Shown here: positions 9,436-21,417 of the stretch, in pieces
How positions within the stretch are numbered: the first letter of the stretch is position 1
Layout: each line of letters starts with the position of its first letter
Source: Pirellulales bacterium
GTDB lineage: Bacteria > Planctomycetota > Planctomycetia > Pirellulales > JACPPG01
Assembly (NCBI GenBank): GCA_036490175.1
Contig: DASXEJ010000136.1
Coordinates: forward strand, 1 to 44,005
Length of the DNA: 44,005 nucleotides
Reading direction: 5' to 3'
The notes under the pieces: model-generated
Seen by the model: the letters and a program-made list of their open reading frames with translations, nothing else
Told to the model about the DNA's origin: nothing
Databases searched by the model: none
Program-made: the position numbers and the translations under genes

Positions 9436-10731
9436 GTGACGCGTGAGAAGAGCCAGGCCGCATTTGCCCGGGCAAAGCAGCTTATTCCCGGCGGCGTGAA
9501 CAGCCCAGCCCGCGCCTTCGGCGGAGTCGGAGGTGAGCCCATTTTCTTCGAGCGCGGCAAAGGGGCTTATCTATATGACATCGACGGCCAGCGATTCATC
9601 GATTACGTCGGCTCCTGGGGTCCGATGATCCTGGGACACTGCTATCCTCCGGTGGTCGCGGCGCTGGAGGAGACGATCCATCGCGGAACCAGCTTCGGTG
9701 CTCCGACATTGGCCGAAAACGAACTTGCTCAACTGATTATCGACGCCGTGCCTTCGGTCGAGAAGGTCCGTCTGGTGAGCTCGGGCACGGAAGCAACAAT
9801 GAGCGCGATCCGTTTGGCGCGCGGCTTCACAGGTCGAGATGTCATCATCAAATTTGCCGGCAACTATCATGGCCACGTTGACAGCTTGCTGGTGGCCGCC
9901 GGCAGTGCCGCCGCGACGTTGGGCGTTCCCAACTCGCCGGGAGTGACGGCGGGCACGACGCGCGACACGCTGGTGTTGGCCTACAACGACGTCGCAGGAC
10001 TTGAGCGCGCGTTTGCCGAACACGGTTTGCGCGTGGCGGGCGTAATTCTCGAGCCAGTCGTAGGCAATATGGGTTGCGTCATTCCTACTTCCGAGTTTCT
10101 GACGGTGCTGCGGCGGCTGACCAGTATTGCCGGTGCGCTGCTGATCTTCGACGAGGTCATGACCGGGTTCCGAGTGGCGTACGGCGGAGCGCAATCGATC
10201 TTCGAAATCACACCCGATTTGACGACTCTCGGTAAGATCGTCGGGGGCGGGTTGCCCGTAGGCGCCTATGGAGGCCGGGCCGATATCATGGATCGCATTC
10301 TGCCCGCCGGACCCGTATTTCAGGCTGGCACGCTCAGTGGCAATCCGCTGGCGGTTGCCGCCGGCATCGCCACGCTCAAATGCTTGCGAGACGACCCGCC
10401 CTATGGCCGGCTGGAACAGCTCGGCAGCCAATTGCAGGCGGGTTTTGCGGCAGCTGCTAAGCATGCCGGCATTGAGCATTCGATCACGCGCGTGGGAAGC
10501 ATGATGACGCTGTTCTTCAACGCTCAGCCGGTCGCGGATTGGGACGGTGCCAGCCGATCGAATACGCAGCGTTTCGCCCGTTGGTTTTGGGATCTCATTG
10601 AGCGCGGCGTCTATATGCCGTGCAGCCAATATGAGGCGCTGTTCATCTCGGCCGCGCATAGCGAACAGGATATCGAAACCACCGTTGGCGCCGCAAAGCA
10701 AATCCTGCCCATGTTGGCAAAATTGGCTTAA
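9436..10731 (+). CDS. hemL: Glutamate-1-semialdehyde 2,1-aminomutase
   Basis: A 431-residue PLP enzyme of aminotransferase class III that converts glutamate-1-semialdehyde to 5-aminolevulinate in the C5 route. Diagnostic segments are IPGGVNSPARAF at the N-terminus, SSGTEATMSAIRLARG, KFAGNYHGHVDSLL, DEVMTGFRV and TLGKIVGGGLPVGAYGG, whose Lys267 should form the internal aldimine. The start is GTG at 9436, preceded by CGGAGATCTTGCC, a good Shine-Dalgarno at normal spacing. It lies 120 bases after hemB in the same direction. Its presence indicates that this organism makes 5-aminolevulinate from glutamyl-tRNA and not from glycine and succinyl-CoA. It ends only 6 bases from the convergent PEP-CTERM gene. 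Confidence 0.97.
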   Translation: MTREKSQAAFARAKQLIPGGVNSPARAFGGVGGEPIFFERGKGAYLYDIDGQRFIDYVGSWGPMILGHCYPPVVAALEETIHRGTSFGAPTLAENELAQLIIDAVPSVEKVRLVSSGTEATMSAIRLARGFTGRDVIIKFAGNYHGHVDSLLVAAGSAAATLGVPNSPGVTAGTTRDTLVLAYNDVAGLERAFAEHGLRVAGVILEPVVGNMGCVIPTSEFLTVLRRLTSIAGALLIFDEVMTGFRVAYGGAQSIFEITPDLTTLGKIVGGGLPVGAYGGRADIMDRILPAGPVFQAGTLSGNPLAVAAGIATLKCLRDDPPYGRLEQLGSQLQAGFAAAAKHAGIEHSITRVGSMMTLFFNAQPVADWDGASRSNTQRFARWFWDLIERGVYMPCSQYEALFISAAHSEQDIETTVGAAKQILPMLAKLA

Positions 10732-10737
10732 AGCCAC

Positions 10738-11694
10738 TCAGTTTGCCGATCGTTTTCGATTTGCGCAGTTCAATGCACGCAGCCGTTGCGCGCTCGGGTA
10801 TAGCAAGAACAAGCCGACCATCATCCCCGCCAACAACGTGCCGCTCGTGGGCTCGGGCACCAGATGGTAACCGAGCACGTCGAGATAGGTCGTATCGACC
10901 GTCGTCAGACCATTCACCACGCCGGAGTTGGAGAAAGCGTTGAACGAATCCGGTCCCTGGTTTTTGGCCCAGTCGCCGCGATCGAACGAGTCATCGAAAT
11001 ATTTCAAGTTCGTGATGCCGCCATTAATCGAAAAGTATACGCTTGTATCGACGCTGCTGAGTCCACGCACACCGGGCGCGGTGTAGCGAAATAGGTCTGC
11101 CACATCGATGTAAGTGGGCGGGGAAACCGCAGCGATGCGTCCCAGGATGTGGGAAATCTCGTGCATCGCAATTCCTACGAAGTCGTACTCGCCGGGGACG
11201 GCACGATTGTTGGGATCAAACGTAAAACTCTGAACCGTGCTGAACGTAAACGTGCCGGTATTGTAGGGATCATTGGCACCAAGGAATCCTAACGCTTGGG
11301 CTTCGGCTCTGGGGATGAACATCGTGCTGCCGCCGGTTGGGTCCGCGGCGCTCAGACTGGCAATCGATGTGGCATCGTTCGCAGTCGTCGCACTCTTGAT
11401 GAGAGCATTGCGCACCTGGGTATAGTTGAAAGGTCCCAAAAAAATATCGTTTGCTTGCCCCAAAACCGGCGACGGCAGAGCAGCGGCGGCAATTGTGACG
11501 TTGATCGTGATCGGATCGGAGTACAGGTTCTCGAACTGTTGAATCGCGTAATTGGTCGCCGTCTCGACCTGACTCGCATAGGGAAGCGCCGTCACCGTAG
11601 GGTCGAACTTGGGCAAGATGATCAATGCTCGAGCGGGCACCGCGCTCGCCAACACGACAACGAGACCGATTATCGTTCGTAGCATCAAAGGCAT
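10738..11694 (-). CDS. PEP-CTERM-anchored NF038122-like metalloprotease
   Basis: A 318-residue exported protein. The start is placed at the ATG giving MPLMLRTIIG, because that yields a classical signal peptide of about 23 residues ending in ARA, with CTGGAGAAA upstream. The middle has AMHEISHILG with HEISH at 178-182, the HExxH zinc-metalloprotease signature, plus a further His/Asp-rich region. Near the C-terminus VPEPTSG (PEP at 280-282) is followed by a hydrophobic stretch and Arg/Lys residues. This is the PEP-CTERM sorting signal normally handled by exosortase. The NF038122 naming rests on general resemblance in length and order. The substrate is unknown; it is probably released at or attached to the cell surface. 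It is convergent with hemL. Confidence 0.85.
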   Translation of the reverse strand: MPLMLRTIIGLVVVLASAVPARALIILPKFDPTVTALPYASQVETATNYAIQQFENLYSDPITINVTIAAAALPSPVLGQANDIFLGPFNYTQVRNALIKSATTANDATSIASLSAADPTGGSTMFIPRAEAQALGFLGANDPYNTGTFTFSTVQSFTFDPNNRAVPGEYDFVGIAMHEISHILGRIAAVSPPTYIDVADLFRYTAPGVRGLSSVDTSVYFSINGGITNLKYFDDSFDRGDWAKNQGPDSFNAFSNSGVVNGLTTVDTTYLDVLGYHLVPEPTSGTLLAGMMVGLFLLYPSAQRLRALNCANRKRSAN

Positions 11695-11898
11695 TGACCG
11701 AGTTTCTCCAGCGAACCGATGCCTGGGACCAAACCAAGCTAACGGTGTCTGTCCGTATCCTAATCGGCCGCGCCGTGAGATGCCGCTTACGTGCGCGAGA
11801 ATTGCGGTTTCTGCCGAAAAACCGCGGCGGCACGGATGTAACGGCACTCGGGAACCGAATTGCGCGGGGCCCGCCTGCGATTCTTACGGTCCCGTGGT

Positions 11899-12582
11899 TC
11901 AGGTCGAACGAGCTTCCAACTTTTCTTCCGCCGCACTGCGCCTCAGATAGAGCGGTGCCAGCGACCAAAGGTCGTCCGCCATGCCACGCTGAATGCGCGC
12001 GGCCGCCAGCCGACCAACCGCGGCAGCATCAGGCGACCAACAAGAATGCGGGGCAACCGTGGCTTGCGGCGGCACTTGCTCTGCGAATTTCACGAGCGCC
12101 GGGCCCGTGACGACGACTCCTGGCGGCAGGCCGGCAAGCCAGGTCGCGGACTCGACGATTCGCACATCACTGGCGGCGATGAGTTGGCCTGCTTGGTCGC
12201 GCGAAAATAAACCGGCGTAGACTTCGCCACGTTGTGCATCAATCGCCGTAGCCACCAGGAGTGCCTCGGCCGGCGAGCGGGCGGCGATTGCCTCCAAGGT
12301 CCCAATGCCCACGACCTGCGCCCCTACAGCATAGGCAAAGGCCTTGGCCGTCATGACTCCTAGGCGCAGCCCTGTAAAAGAACCCGGGCCCACGGCCACA
12401 GCGACCAACTGCACGTCCCGTGGCGTCCATGCGACCTGGCGGAGCAACTCGCGAATACCAGGGGCCAAGGTGCGAGCACTTCGCCCGGCGGGGTCGAGCT
12501 CGATCTGGGTTAAAAGACTGCCAGCGTCGAATGAGGCAACACTGCCTGACGTACCGCTGGTTTCGATTGCTAGGATGCGCAA
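11899..12582 (-). CDS. tsaB: tRNA threonylcarbamoyladenosine biosynthesis protein TsaB
   Basis: A 227-residue ASKHA-fold protein that partners TsaD and TsaE in forming t6A37 on tRNAs that read ANN codons. The N-terminus ILAIETSGTSGSVA and the motif AVGPGSFTGLRLG (about residues 63-75) are typical, as is the KAFAYAVGAQVVGIGTLEA segment. As in other TsaB proteins the metal-binding histidines of TsaD are absent. The start codon appears to be TTG at 12582, eight bases after an AAGG; no ATG precedes the conserved N-terminus. No tsaD, tsaE or rimI is next to it. About 200 bases separate it from the downstream PEP-CTERM gene on the same strand; a shared transcript is unlikely but not excluded. Confidence 0.94.
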   Translation of the reverse strand: MRILAIETSGTSGSVASFDAGSLLTQIELDPAGRSARTLAPGIRELLRQVAWTPRDVQLVAVAVGPGSFTGLRLGVMTAKAFAYAVGAQVVGIGTLEAIAARSPAEALLVATAIDAQRGEVYAGLFSRDQAGQLIAASDVRIVESATWLAGLPPGVVVTGPALVKFAEQVPPQATVAPHSCWSPDAAAVGRLAAARIQRGMADDLWSLAPLYLRRSAAEEKLEARST

Positions 12583-12662
12583 TGGGAGGACCTTAGAATG
12601 TTGTCTTCAATTGAACGTCATGCTTTTTCAGCATCGACGCTACCGGATGAAAATATTCTAGC

Positions 12663-13886
12663 ATGGCCGGCACGACCCAACCGCTTCCCGCGACGCAGCA
12701 GCCCGTCCGCCATTGGCTCTCTTATAGCCTGCGTTCGCTCTTCGGTTTGATGACCGTATTTTGCATCCCCCTGGTTTGGATCACTTACGAACGGGCGCAA
12801 TCCCGGCACGAGCTGCAAGTTGTTGACCAAATAAAAGCGAGCGACCAGTCGACCGTGGTTAGGTTCGTGGGCCGATTCGATCGTCCGGATTTTGACCTGT
12901 CTGGAAAGCTAATAGCGCCGCCCTGGTGGCGTCGCGTTCTGTCAGTCTTGTGTGGACCGAGAGTCGAAGCGGTGCTTGCCTATCAGCATCGATCGTTGGA
13001 CGACATCTCGACGCTTGCCGCCCTAAAAAGGCTCGAAATGCTCAGCCTGGAGGAAACGCGAGTGACCGACCTCTCGCCGCTCAGCAGCCTCACTGGCCTG
13101 GTTGCAGTTTTCCTTAACGATACCCAAGTAAGCGACATTTCACCGATTGCAGGTTTCAAAGACCTGGAGAGACTCGACCTCGCACGTACAGGCGTCAGCG
13201 ATCTTCGGCCGCTCGCGAGACTGCCGCGACTATCCACGCTAGTTCTCGATGGTTGTCCGGTTCGCGATCTTGCCCCGCTCAGCGAAGCGAAGCAATTGGA
13301 CATGGTCTGCTTTGAGGACACCCCGGTTAGCGATCTGTCTCCGCTCGCCGGTCTAATGAATCTGCAAGCCCTCTACTTCAACGGCAGTCAGGTCGTCGAC
13401 ATTTCACCGCTGGCCGGGCTTTCGAAGCTGGGTAACGTTGGCCTTGCGCGTACGCCGGTGAGCGATTTTGCGCCGCTGGGCGCACTCACTGCGCTCGAGA
13501 TCCTGAACGTCAGCGGCACGCAAATCAGCGACCTCGCGCCTCTGGCCAGACTCACGAGCCTGCGGTATCTCCACTTTGACGATACCAAAGTCCGCGATCT
13601 CACTCCGCTAGCCGGATTCAAAAACCTTGGAACCGTGTCCTTCAGCGGCACGCCGGTTAGCGCCATCTGGCCGCTCGCCGGTCTCACTGGCTTGCAAGAA
13701 CTCTGGCTCGACCGCACGGCGGTTACCGACCTCACGCCGCTTTTGGGACTCAAGAGTCTCACCGAACTTCATATCCAAGGAATAGTGGTCAGCAAAGAAC
13801 AGGTCGAGCTCCTCCAAAAAACATTGCCAAACTGCAAGATCGCATCCGATCTGATTTCGCGGCCCATACCCATCGCCGGGCCGTAG
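12663..13886 (+). CDS. Membrane-anchored leucine-rich-repeat protein
   Basis: A 407-residue protein. One hydrophobic segment near the N-terminus (about residues 25-42, LRSLFGLMTVFCIPLVWITY) should anchor it in the cytoplasmic membrane. Residues about 115-378 are twelve consecutive leucine-rich repeats of exactly 22 residues, following the pattern xSPLAGLxxLxxLxLxxTxVSD. This is the internalin-like SDS22 subclass. The repeats probably fold into a curved binding surface; the partner is unknown. An N-terminal helix starting with LRSLFGLM is common in planctomycete LRR proteins. I see no lipobox or sorting signal. There is no good ribosome-binding site at the ATG, but no better start either. It is divergent from tsaB. 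Confidence 0.88.
   Translation: MAGTTQPLPATQQPVRHWLSYSLRSLFGLMTVFCIPLVWITYERAQSRHELQVVDQIKASDQSTVVRFVGRFDRPDFDLSGKLIAPPWWRRVLSVLCGPRVEAVLAYQHRSLDDISTLAALKRLEMLSLEETRVTDLSPLSSLTGLVAVFLNDTQVSDISPIAGFKDLERLDLARTGVSDLRPLARLPRLSTLVLDGCPVRDLAPLSEAKQLDMVCFEDTPVSDLSPLAGLMNLQALYFNGSQVVDISPLAGLSKLGNVGLARTPVSDFAPLGALTALEILNVSGTQISDLAPLARLTSLRYLHFDDTKVRDLTPLAGFKNLGTVSFSGTPVSAIWPLAGLTGLQELWLDRTAVTDLTPLLGLKSLTELHIQGIVVSKEQVELLQKTLPNCKIASDLISRPIPIAGP
13005..13796 (+). repeat. Twelve tandem 66-bp LRR-coding units
   Basis: Twelve units of exactly 66 bases encode the LRR array with no insertion or deletion in register. Units begin with codons for L/I-x-P-L, for example at 13071 and 13731. Sequences between units differ considerably, so these are old protein-level repeats and not a recent DNA expansion. 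Confidence 0.85.
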
Positions 13887-14202
13887 CGGCAATGGCGGTG
13901 TGGCCGCCGCGCGCCACTCAAATCGTGCCGGCTGCGTACAAGGGTCGTCCGGGCTTGCAGTGGGTTGTGGTCATCGCCATGTTCTGTCCGCCTCGGCCGC
14001 TGGCGTTATTTGCCGTATAATGGAGCGAGGCGGGCAGTTTTCCGCGGCCACCGGCGGCTGCCTGTGCGGTTTACGCGGCAAAATGCCTCGCCTTGACCAT
14101 CGCAAAACGCTAACTTACACTGCGATATTGGTTTGTGACAATCTCCTCGTCTGCTCGCTGCACGCATTTGCGTGACGCCTGGGCGACATAAGGTCTGCTC
14201 TC
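13887..14202. other. Intergenic region upstream of the phosphoesterase gene
   Basis: No convincing gene in 316 bases. A small GGCGG/CCGCC hairpin at 13894-13908 follows the LRR stop codon and could be a weak terminator without a T-tract. A perfect TATAAT at 14016-14021 has no matching -35. A better promoter lies at 14093-14121. Confidence 0.6.
14093..14121 (+). promoter_or_regulatory. Sigma70-type promoter candidate for the phosphoesterase gene
   Basis: TTGACC, a 17-base spacer and TACACT match five and four of six consensus bases. Transcription would start near 14128 and leave a leader of about 75 bases before the GTG start at 14203. This is inferred from sequence only. Confidence 0.5.
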
Positions 14203-14952
14203 GTGAAGCGTGCCCTGATCAGCGACATTCACAGCAACCTCGAAGCGCTCGAGGCCGTGCTGGCCGACGTCCGAGGACAGGGGATCCAAGAGATCTACTG
14301 CCTGGGGGACATCATTGGCTACGGCCCTAACCCCCGTGAGTGCATCGACCTGGTAATGACGTTGAACGTCTGCATTTTGGGCAACCACGACCAGGGCGCG
14401 CTCTTCGATCCAGAGGGATTCAACTCGGGTGCCGAGCGGGCTATTTTCTGGACGCGCGAGCAGTTGGAAAAGCCGCTGGGAAGTCCGACGGACAATGCCC
14501 GCCGCTGGGATTTTCTCGGCGAGCTGCCGCGTAATCGCCGTGAGAACGGCTTCCTTTTCGTGCATGGATCGGCCCGCAACCCGCTCAACGAATACGTGTT
14601 CCCCGAAGACATCTACAACCAGCGGAAGATGGAAAAGATCTTCTCGTTGATCGAGCATCATTGCTTTCAGGGGCACACCCACGTACCCGGCGTGTTCACT
14701 CAAAGCTTGAACTTCCTCAGTCCCGATGAGATTGGTTACCAGCACCATTTAGGGTCCGACAAGACGATGATCAACGTCGGCTCGGTCGGCCAGCCGCGCG
14801 ACGGAGACTCGCGGGCCTGCTACGTAGTGCTTGAAGACGACCTGGTAACGTTCCGGCGCGTCGAGTATCCGGTGGAGAAGACGATCGCGAAGATCTACGA
14901 GACGCCGGAGCTGGACAATTTTCTGGGCGACCGTCTGCGCGACGGCCGTTAG
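14203..14952 (+). CDS. Metallophosphoesterase family protein (YfcE-like)
   Basis: A 249-residue calcineurin-like phosphoesterase. The five-block dinuclear metal site is visible: ISDIHSN (Asp8, His10), [19 protein letters not shown], the His of VHGSARNP, and GHTHVPG. Family members hydrolyse phosphodiesters or phosphomonoesters; the substrate cannot be read from sequence. There is no signal peptide, so it should be cytoplasmic. The start is GTG at 14203 with AAGG nine bases upstream. yidC follows in the same direction after about 110 bases and could be cotranscribed. The C-terminal [15 protein letters not shown] segment resembles bacterial proteins annotated as protein phosphatase-like or DNA-repair-like phosphoesterases, without settling which. 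Confidence 0.9.
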   Translation: MKRALISDIHSNLEALEAVLADVRGQGIQEIYCLGDIIGYGPNPRECIDLVMTLNVCILGNHDQGALFDPEGFNSGAERAIFWTREQLEKPLGSPTDNARRWDFLGELPRNRRENGFLFVHGSARNPLNEYVFPEDIYNQRKMEKIFSLIEHHCFQGHTHVPGVFTQSLNFLSPDEIGYQHHLGSDKTMINVGSVGQPRDGDSRACYVVLEDDLVTFRRVEYPVEKTIAKIYETPELDNFLGDRLRDGR

Positions 14953-15065
14953 CGACGCGCACGATTGTGCCGAGCGGCACCCACCCTATTGGCCGCAAAT
15001 GGCAGCGACTGCCGAATTGCACATAACGATCGCCAAGCTCTGACTGGCGATAAAGGATGCGGGGA

Positions 15066-17399
15066 ATGGATAAGCGATTTACGACGTTTTTGTTGGTGGC
15101 TTTTGTCGTCTTGATGGTGAACATGCAGCTGATGCGCTGGTGGCAGCAGAAGGCTGCACCCGCCGCACAGCAGGCCGCCCAGGAAAACGCCAAGCTGGCC
15201 GACAAGCCCGCGGCTGGTGCCGCTGACAAGCAGCCCGAACTCGCCGCAGTTGCGGCTGACGAGCCAGCCGACGAGAAGGCGGCTGCAGACGTCGGCGCCG
15301 AGCCCAAAAAGCCGGCTGTTCTGGCTCCTCCCCCGCAGTCCCCCGAACAACGATTAACCCTCGGTTCGGCTGATCCAAAGAGTGGTTTCCGCGAGCTCGT
15401 GACCTTTACTAGCGCCGGAGCGGCGGTTCAACGCGTCGAGCTCAACAGTCCGCAGTACCTCGATCAGGAAGACCGTAGCGGCTACTTGGGGCAACTTGAC
15501 CTGGGTGTAGTGCCTAATCACGAGCAAGGCGCGCTGGTGCGCGTGGTGGGCCCTGGAACGCCCGCGGACGAGGCCGGACTCAAAGTCGACGACGTGATCA
15601 CCGAGCTCAACGGGAATGCGGTCCTCGGGCCGATCGAGTTTCAAGAAGCACTCGAACAGACCGAACCGGGCGATGAGTTCACGCTCACGATCAATCGACA
15701 CACTCCCGACGGAGCCGTCGACGGCCGGAAACTAAACGGCACGCTGCGCCGCCGGCCGATGGAAGTCATTCGGCCCGAAGGGATCGACGCCTTGTCGTTC
15801 CTGTTAACGATCGACAGCCTCGACGGCGAACGCATCGCCAAGGATGCCGAAGAGTTACCCGGCATCATGATGCGCACGTCCCCTTGGCAAGTGCTGCCGC
15901 GCGTCGATCCGGACGAGATCGCGTTTCAGTATGATCTGGCCGAGGCCGGGCTGTCGGTGATCAAAAAGTTTCGCCTGGGCAAAGTCGATCCGGCCGAGGC
16001 CGATAATCCTTCGGCCAAGGCATATCACCTCGACTTCGCCATCGAGGTGCGCAACACCGGCGACAGAGAGCATAAGCTGGCCTGGCGCCTCGATGGTCCC
16101 ACCGGCTTGCCGCTAGAAGGCGCCTGGTATGCGATGAAGATCAGTCCGAACATGCGTGGCGGCGCCGGCATGCGCGACGTCGTGGTCGGGTTTCTGGCTA
16201 ATCGGCGCGAGAAGAATGGGTTGGTCAGCGCCTACACGATCGCCGAGGGTACGGACCTCCCCACCTGGCAAGACGATTGGTTGAAGTATATCGGTGTCGA
16301 CGCCCAGTATTTTGCCGTAGCCCTGCTGCCGGCGAGCGCCGAAGAGACGGACAATGGCGCTGCCGATGAGACAAATTACGGCCGCGCCGTGCCGATTCGC
16401 GTAGGCGATGTGCCGGCCGATCGTAGCAAGCTCAACCGCACGAACGTATCGTTCCGCCTGATAAGCAAAGTGGAAACCGTCGCTCCGCAAGGCAAGCCGT
16501 TTGCACAATCATTCAAGATCTTCTCAGGGCCGAAGAAGCCGGCGCTGCTTGCGCATTACGGCCTCGGCAACCTGGTCTACTACGGCTGGTTCGGTTGGGT
16601 AGCGCAACCGATGCTCGAAGTGCTGCACTTTTTCTACAGGATCATTCCCAACTACGGCATCGCGATCATCATGCTCACCGTGCTGGTGCGCTCGATGATG
16701 TTCCCGCTCAGCCGGCGGCAAGCGCTCAATGCCCAGAAGATGCAGGAGTTGCAACCCGAGATCAAGCGGATTCAGGAGAAATACAAAGGCAACATGGAAG
16801 CCCGCAGCAAGGCGCAGCAGGAGTTGTTTCGCAAGCACAAATACAACCCTCTGGCCGGCTGTCTACCTGTTTTTCTGCAATTGCCGATTTTCCTCGGTCT
16901 CTATCGTTCGTTGTCAGTTGACGTCGAACTGCGCGGTGCGCCGCTGATCAGCGAATCGATCCGCTGGTGCTCGAACCTGGCCGCGCCTGACATGCTATGG
17001 AATTGGCACAACTATTTGCCGGCGGTATTGGCCGGGCCGAGTGGTTGGCTGGGCCCCTATTTCAATCTATTGCCGTGCATCACGATCGGCCTGTTCATCT
17101 GGCAACAGAAGATGTTCATGCCCCCGGCGGCCGACGAGCAAGCCGCCATGCAGCAAAAAATGATGCAATACATGATGATCTTTATGGGCGTGATGTTCTT
17201 TAAAGTGGCTAGCGGTTTGTGTCTGTACTTTATCGCCTCCAGCTTGTGGGGCATTACCGAGCGCAAGTTACTCCCCAAGTCCACGGCACCGGCCGGCGGC
17301 GCGTCCCCAACCACCGCGGCGCGGGGAGCGGTGGCACGGACCGGGGCAAATGGCAACGGTTCGTCAGAAACCAAGAAAAAGAATCGCGGCCGCGCTTAG
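15066..17399 (+). CDS. yidC: Membrane protein insertase YidC with a PDZ-like insert
   Basis: A 777-residue YidC/Oxa1/Alb3 insertase that places proteins into the inner membrane, alone or with SecYEG. The N-terminal helix (TFLLVAFVVLMV) is followed by an Ala/Lys/Pro-rich linker, a large periplasmic region, and the conserved insertase core from about residue 498. The core contains LTVLVRSMMFP with the hydrophilic-groove arginine (Arg542), NPLAGCLPVFLQLPIF and the final helices. It ends in a basic tail, as expected for ribosome contact. Residues about 143-228 (LGVVPNHEQGALVRVV, GTPADEAGLKVDDVI) read as a PDZ domain embedded in the periplasmic region; E. coli YidC (548 residues) has none. An ATG at 15057 is also in frame, but the AAGGA just before it is too close; it is well placed for the ATG at 15066. 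rnpA and rpmH, the common neighbours of yidC in other bacteria, are absent. Confidence 0.95.
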   Translation: MDKRFTTFLLVAFVVLMVNMQLMRWWQQKAAPAAQQAAQENAKLADKPAAGAADKQPELAAVAADEPADEKAAADVGAEPKKPAVLAPPPQSPEQRLTLGSADPKSGFRELVTFTSAGAAVQRVELNSPQYLDQEDRSGYLGQLDLGVVPNHEQGALVRVVGPGTPADEAGLKVDDVITELNGNAVLGPIEFQEALEQTEPGDEFTLTINRHTPDGAVDGRKLNGTLRRRPMEVIRPEGIDALSFLLTIDSLDGERIAKDAEELPGIMMRTSPWQVLPRVDPDEIAFQYDLAEAGLSVIKKFRLGKVDPAEADNPSAKAYHLDFAIEVRNTGDREHKLAWRLDGPTGLPLEGAWYAMKISPNMRGGAGMRDVVVGFLANRREKNGLVSAYTIAEGTDLPTWQDDWLKYIGVDAQYFAVALLPASAEETDNGAADETNYGRAVPIRVGDVPADRSKLNRTNVSFRLISKVETVAPQGKPFAQSFKIFSGPKKPALLAHYGLGNLVYYGWFGWVAQPMLEVLHFFYRIIPNYGIAIIMLTVLVRSMMFPLSRRQALNAQKMQELQPEIKRIQEKYKGNMEARSKAQQELFRKHKYNPLAGCLPVFLQLPIFLGLYRSLSVDVELRGAPLISESIRWCSNLAAPDMLWNWHNYLPAVLAGPSGWLGPYFNLLPCITIGLFIWQQKMFMPPAADEQAAMQQKMMQYMMIFMGVMFFKVASGLCLYFIASSLWGITERKLLPKSTAPAGGASPTTAARGAVARTGANGNGSSETKKKNRGRA

Positions 17400-17431
17400 T
17401 TCCACCGCCATCACGCCTGAGCCAGATCCCG

Positions 17432-21022
<3,591 letters not shown>

Positions 21023-21417
21023 CGTGTCCTCGAGCCTGTGAAGAATCCGTCCGCGCAAAAAAATCGACTGCAAGGAAACTTATCGCGACGGGAAAACGCT
21101 TGCAGCCGACAGGAGGTCCTCTGGGCCACGCCCGCAAATACGTCGGGATGTGGCCAAGCTAGCAACCGTTTGGATTCTAACAAACGCGCGTGCAGCGCGA
21201 CAGAGTGAGGCCGAGGGCTCGAGCACTTTCACATGACGACAAGACAATCGCAGTGGTGAGCCTGACGCGCGCAATAGCGCACGTAATGTACGCGTCTCGC
21301 GGTGGTTTGCACGGTCTGGTCTGCCAGCCGTAGCATCCAGAAAAGGCTCATTCCGGCGATTGGAAACGAATGGCGTGCGTGGCCTATCGTCCGTCGGAAT
21401 GTAGCTGCGACGAAGGA
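21023..21417. other. Intergenic region between the FHA gene and dnaE
   Basis: These 395 bases should contain the dnaE promoter on the minus strand. I could not pick a credible -35/-10 pair, and I see no gene, hairpin terminator or RNA gene in it. Confidence 0.5.

Noticed and set aside
9571-10737. 388-codon minus-strand frame opposite hemL
   Set aside because: Antisense to hemL with low-complexity His/Arg/Gln-rich translation; no ribosome-binding site or domain.
13005-13796. Regular 66-bp periodicity as a possible CRISPR or satellite array
   Set aside because: The units are in frame, diverged at DNA level and encode LRRs; there are no identical repeats with unique spacers.
14016-14021. Perfect TATAAT as a -10 element
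   Set aside because: No acceptable -35 at 16-18 bases upstream; the pair at 14093-14121 is more balanced.
13900-14175. 91-codon frame before the phosphoesterase gene
   Set aside because: Spans a promoter candidate and a hairpin; translation is Arg/Gly-rich and typical of non-coding GC-rich DNA.
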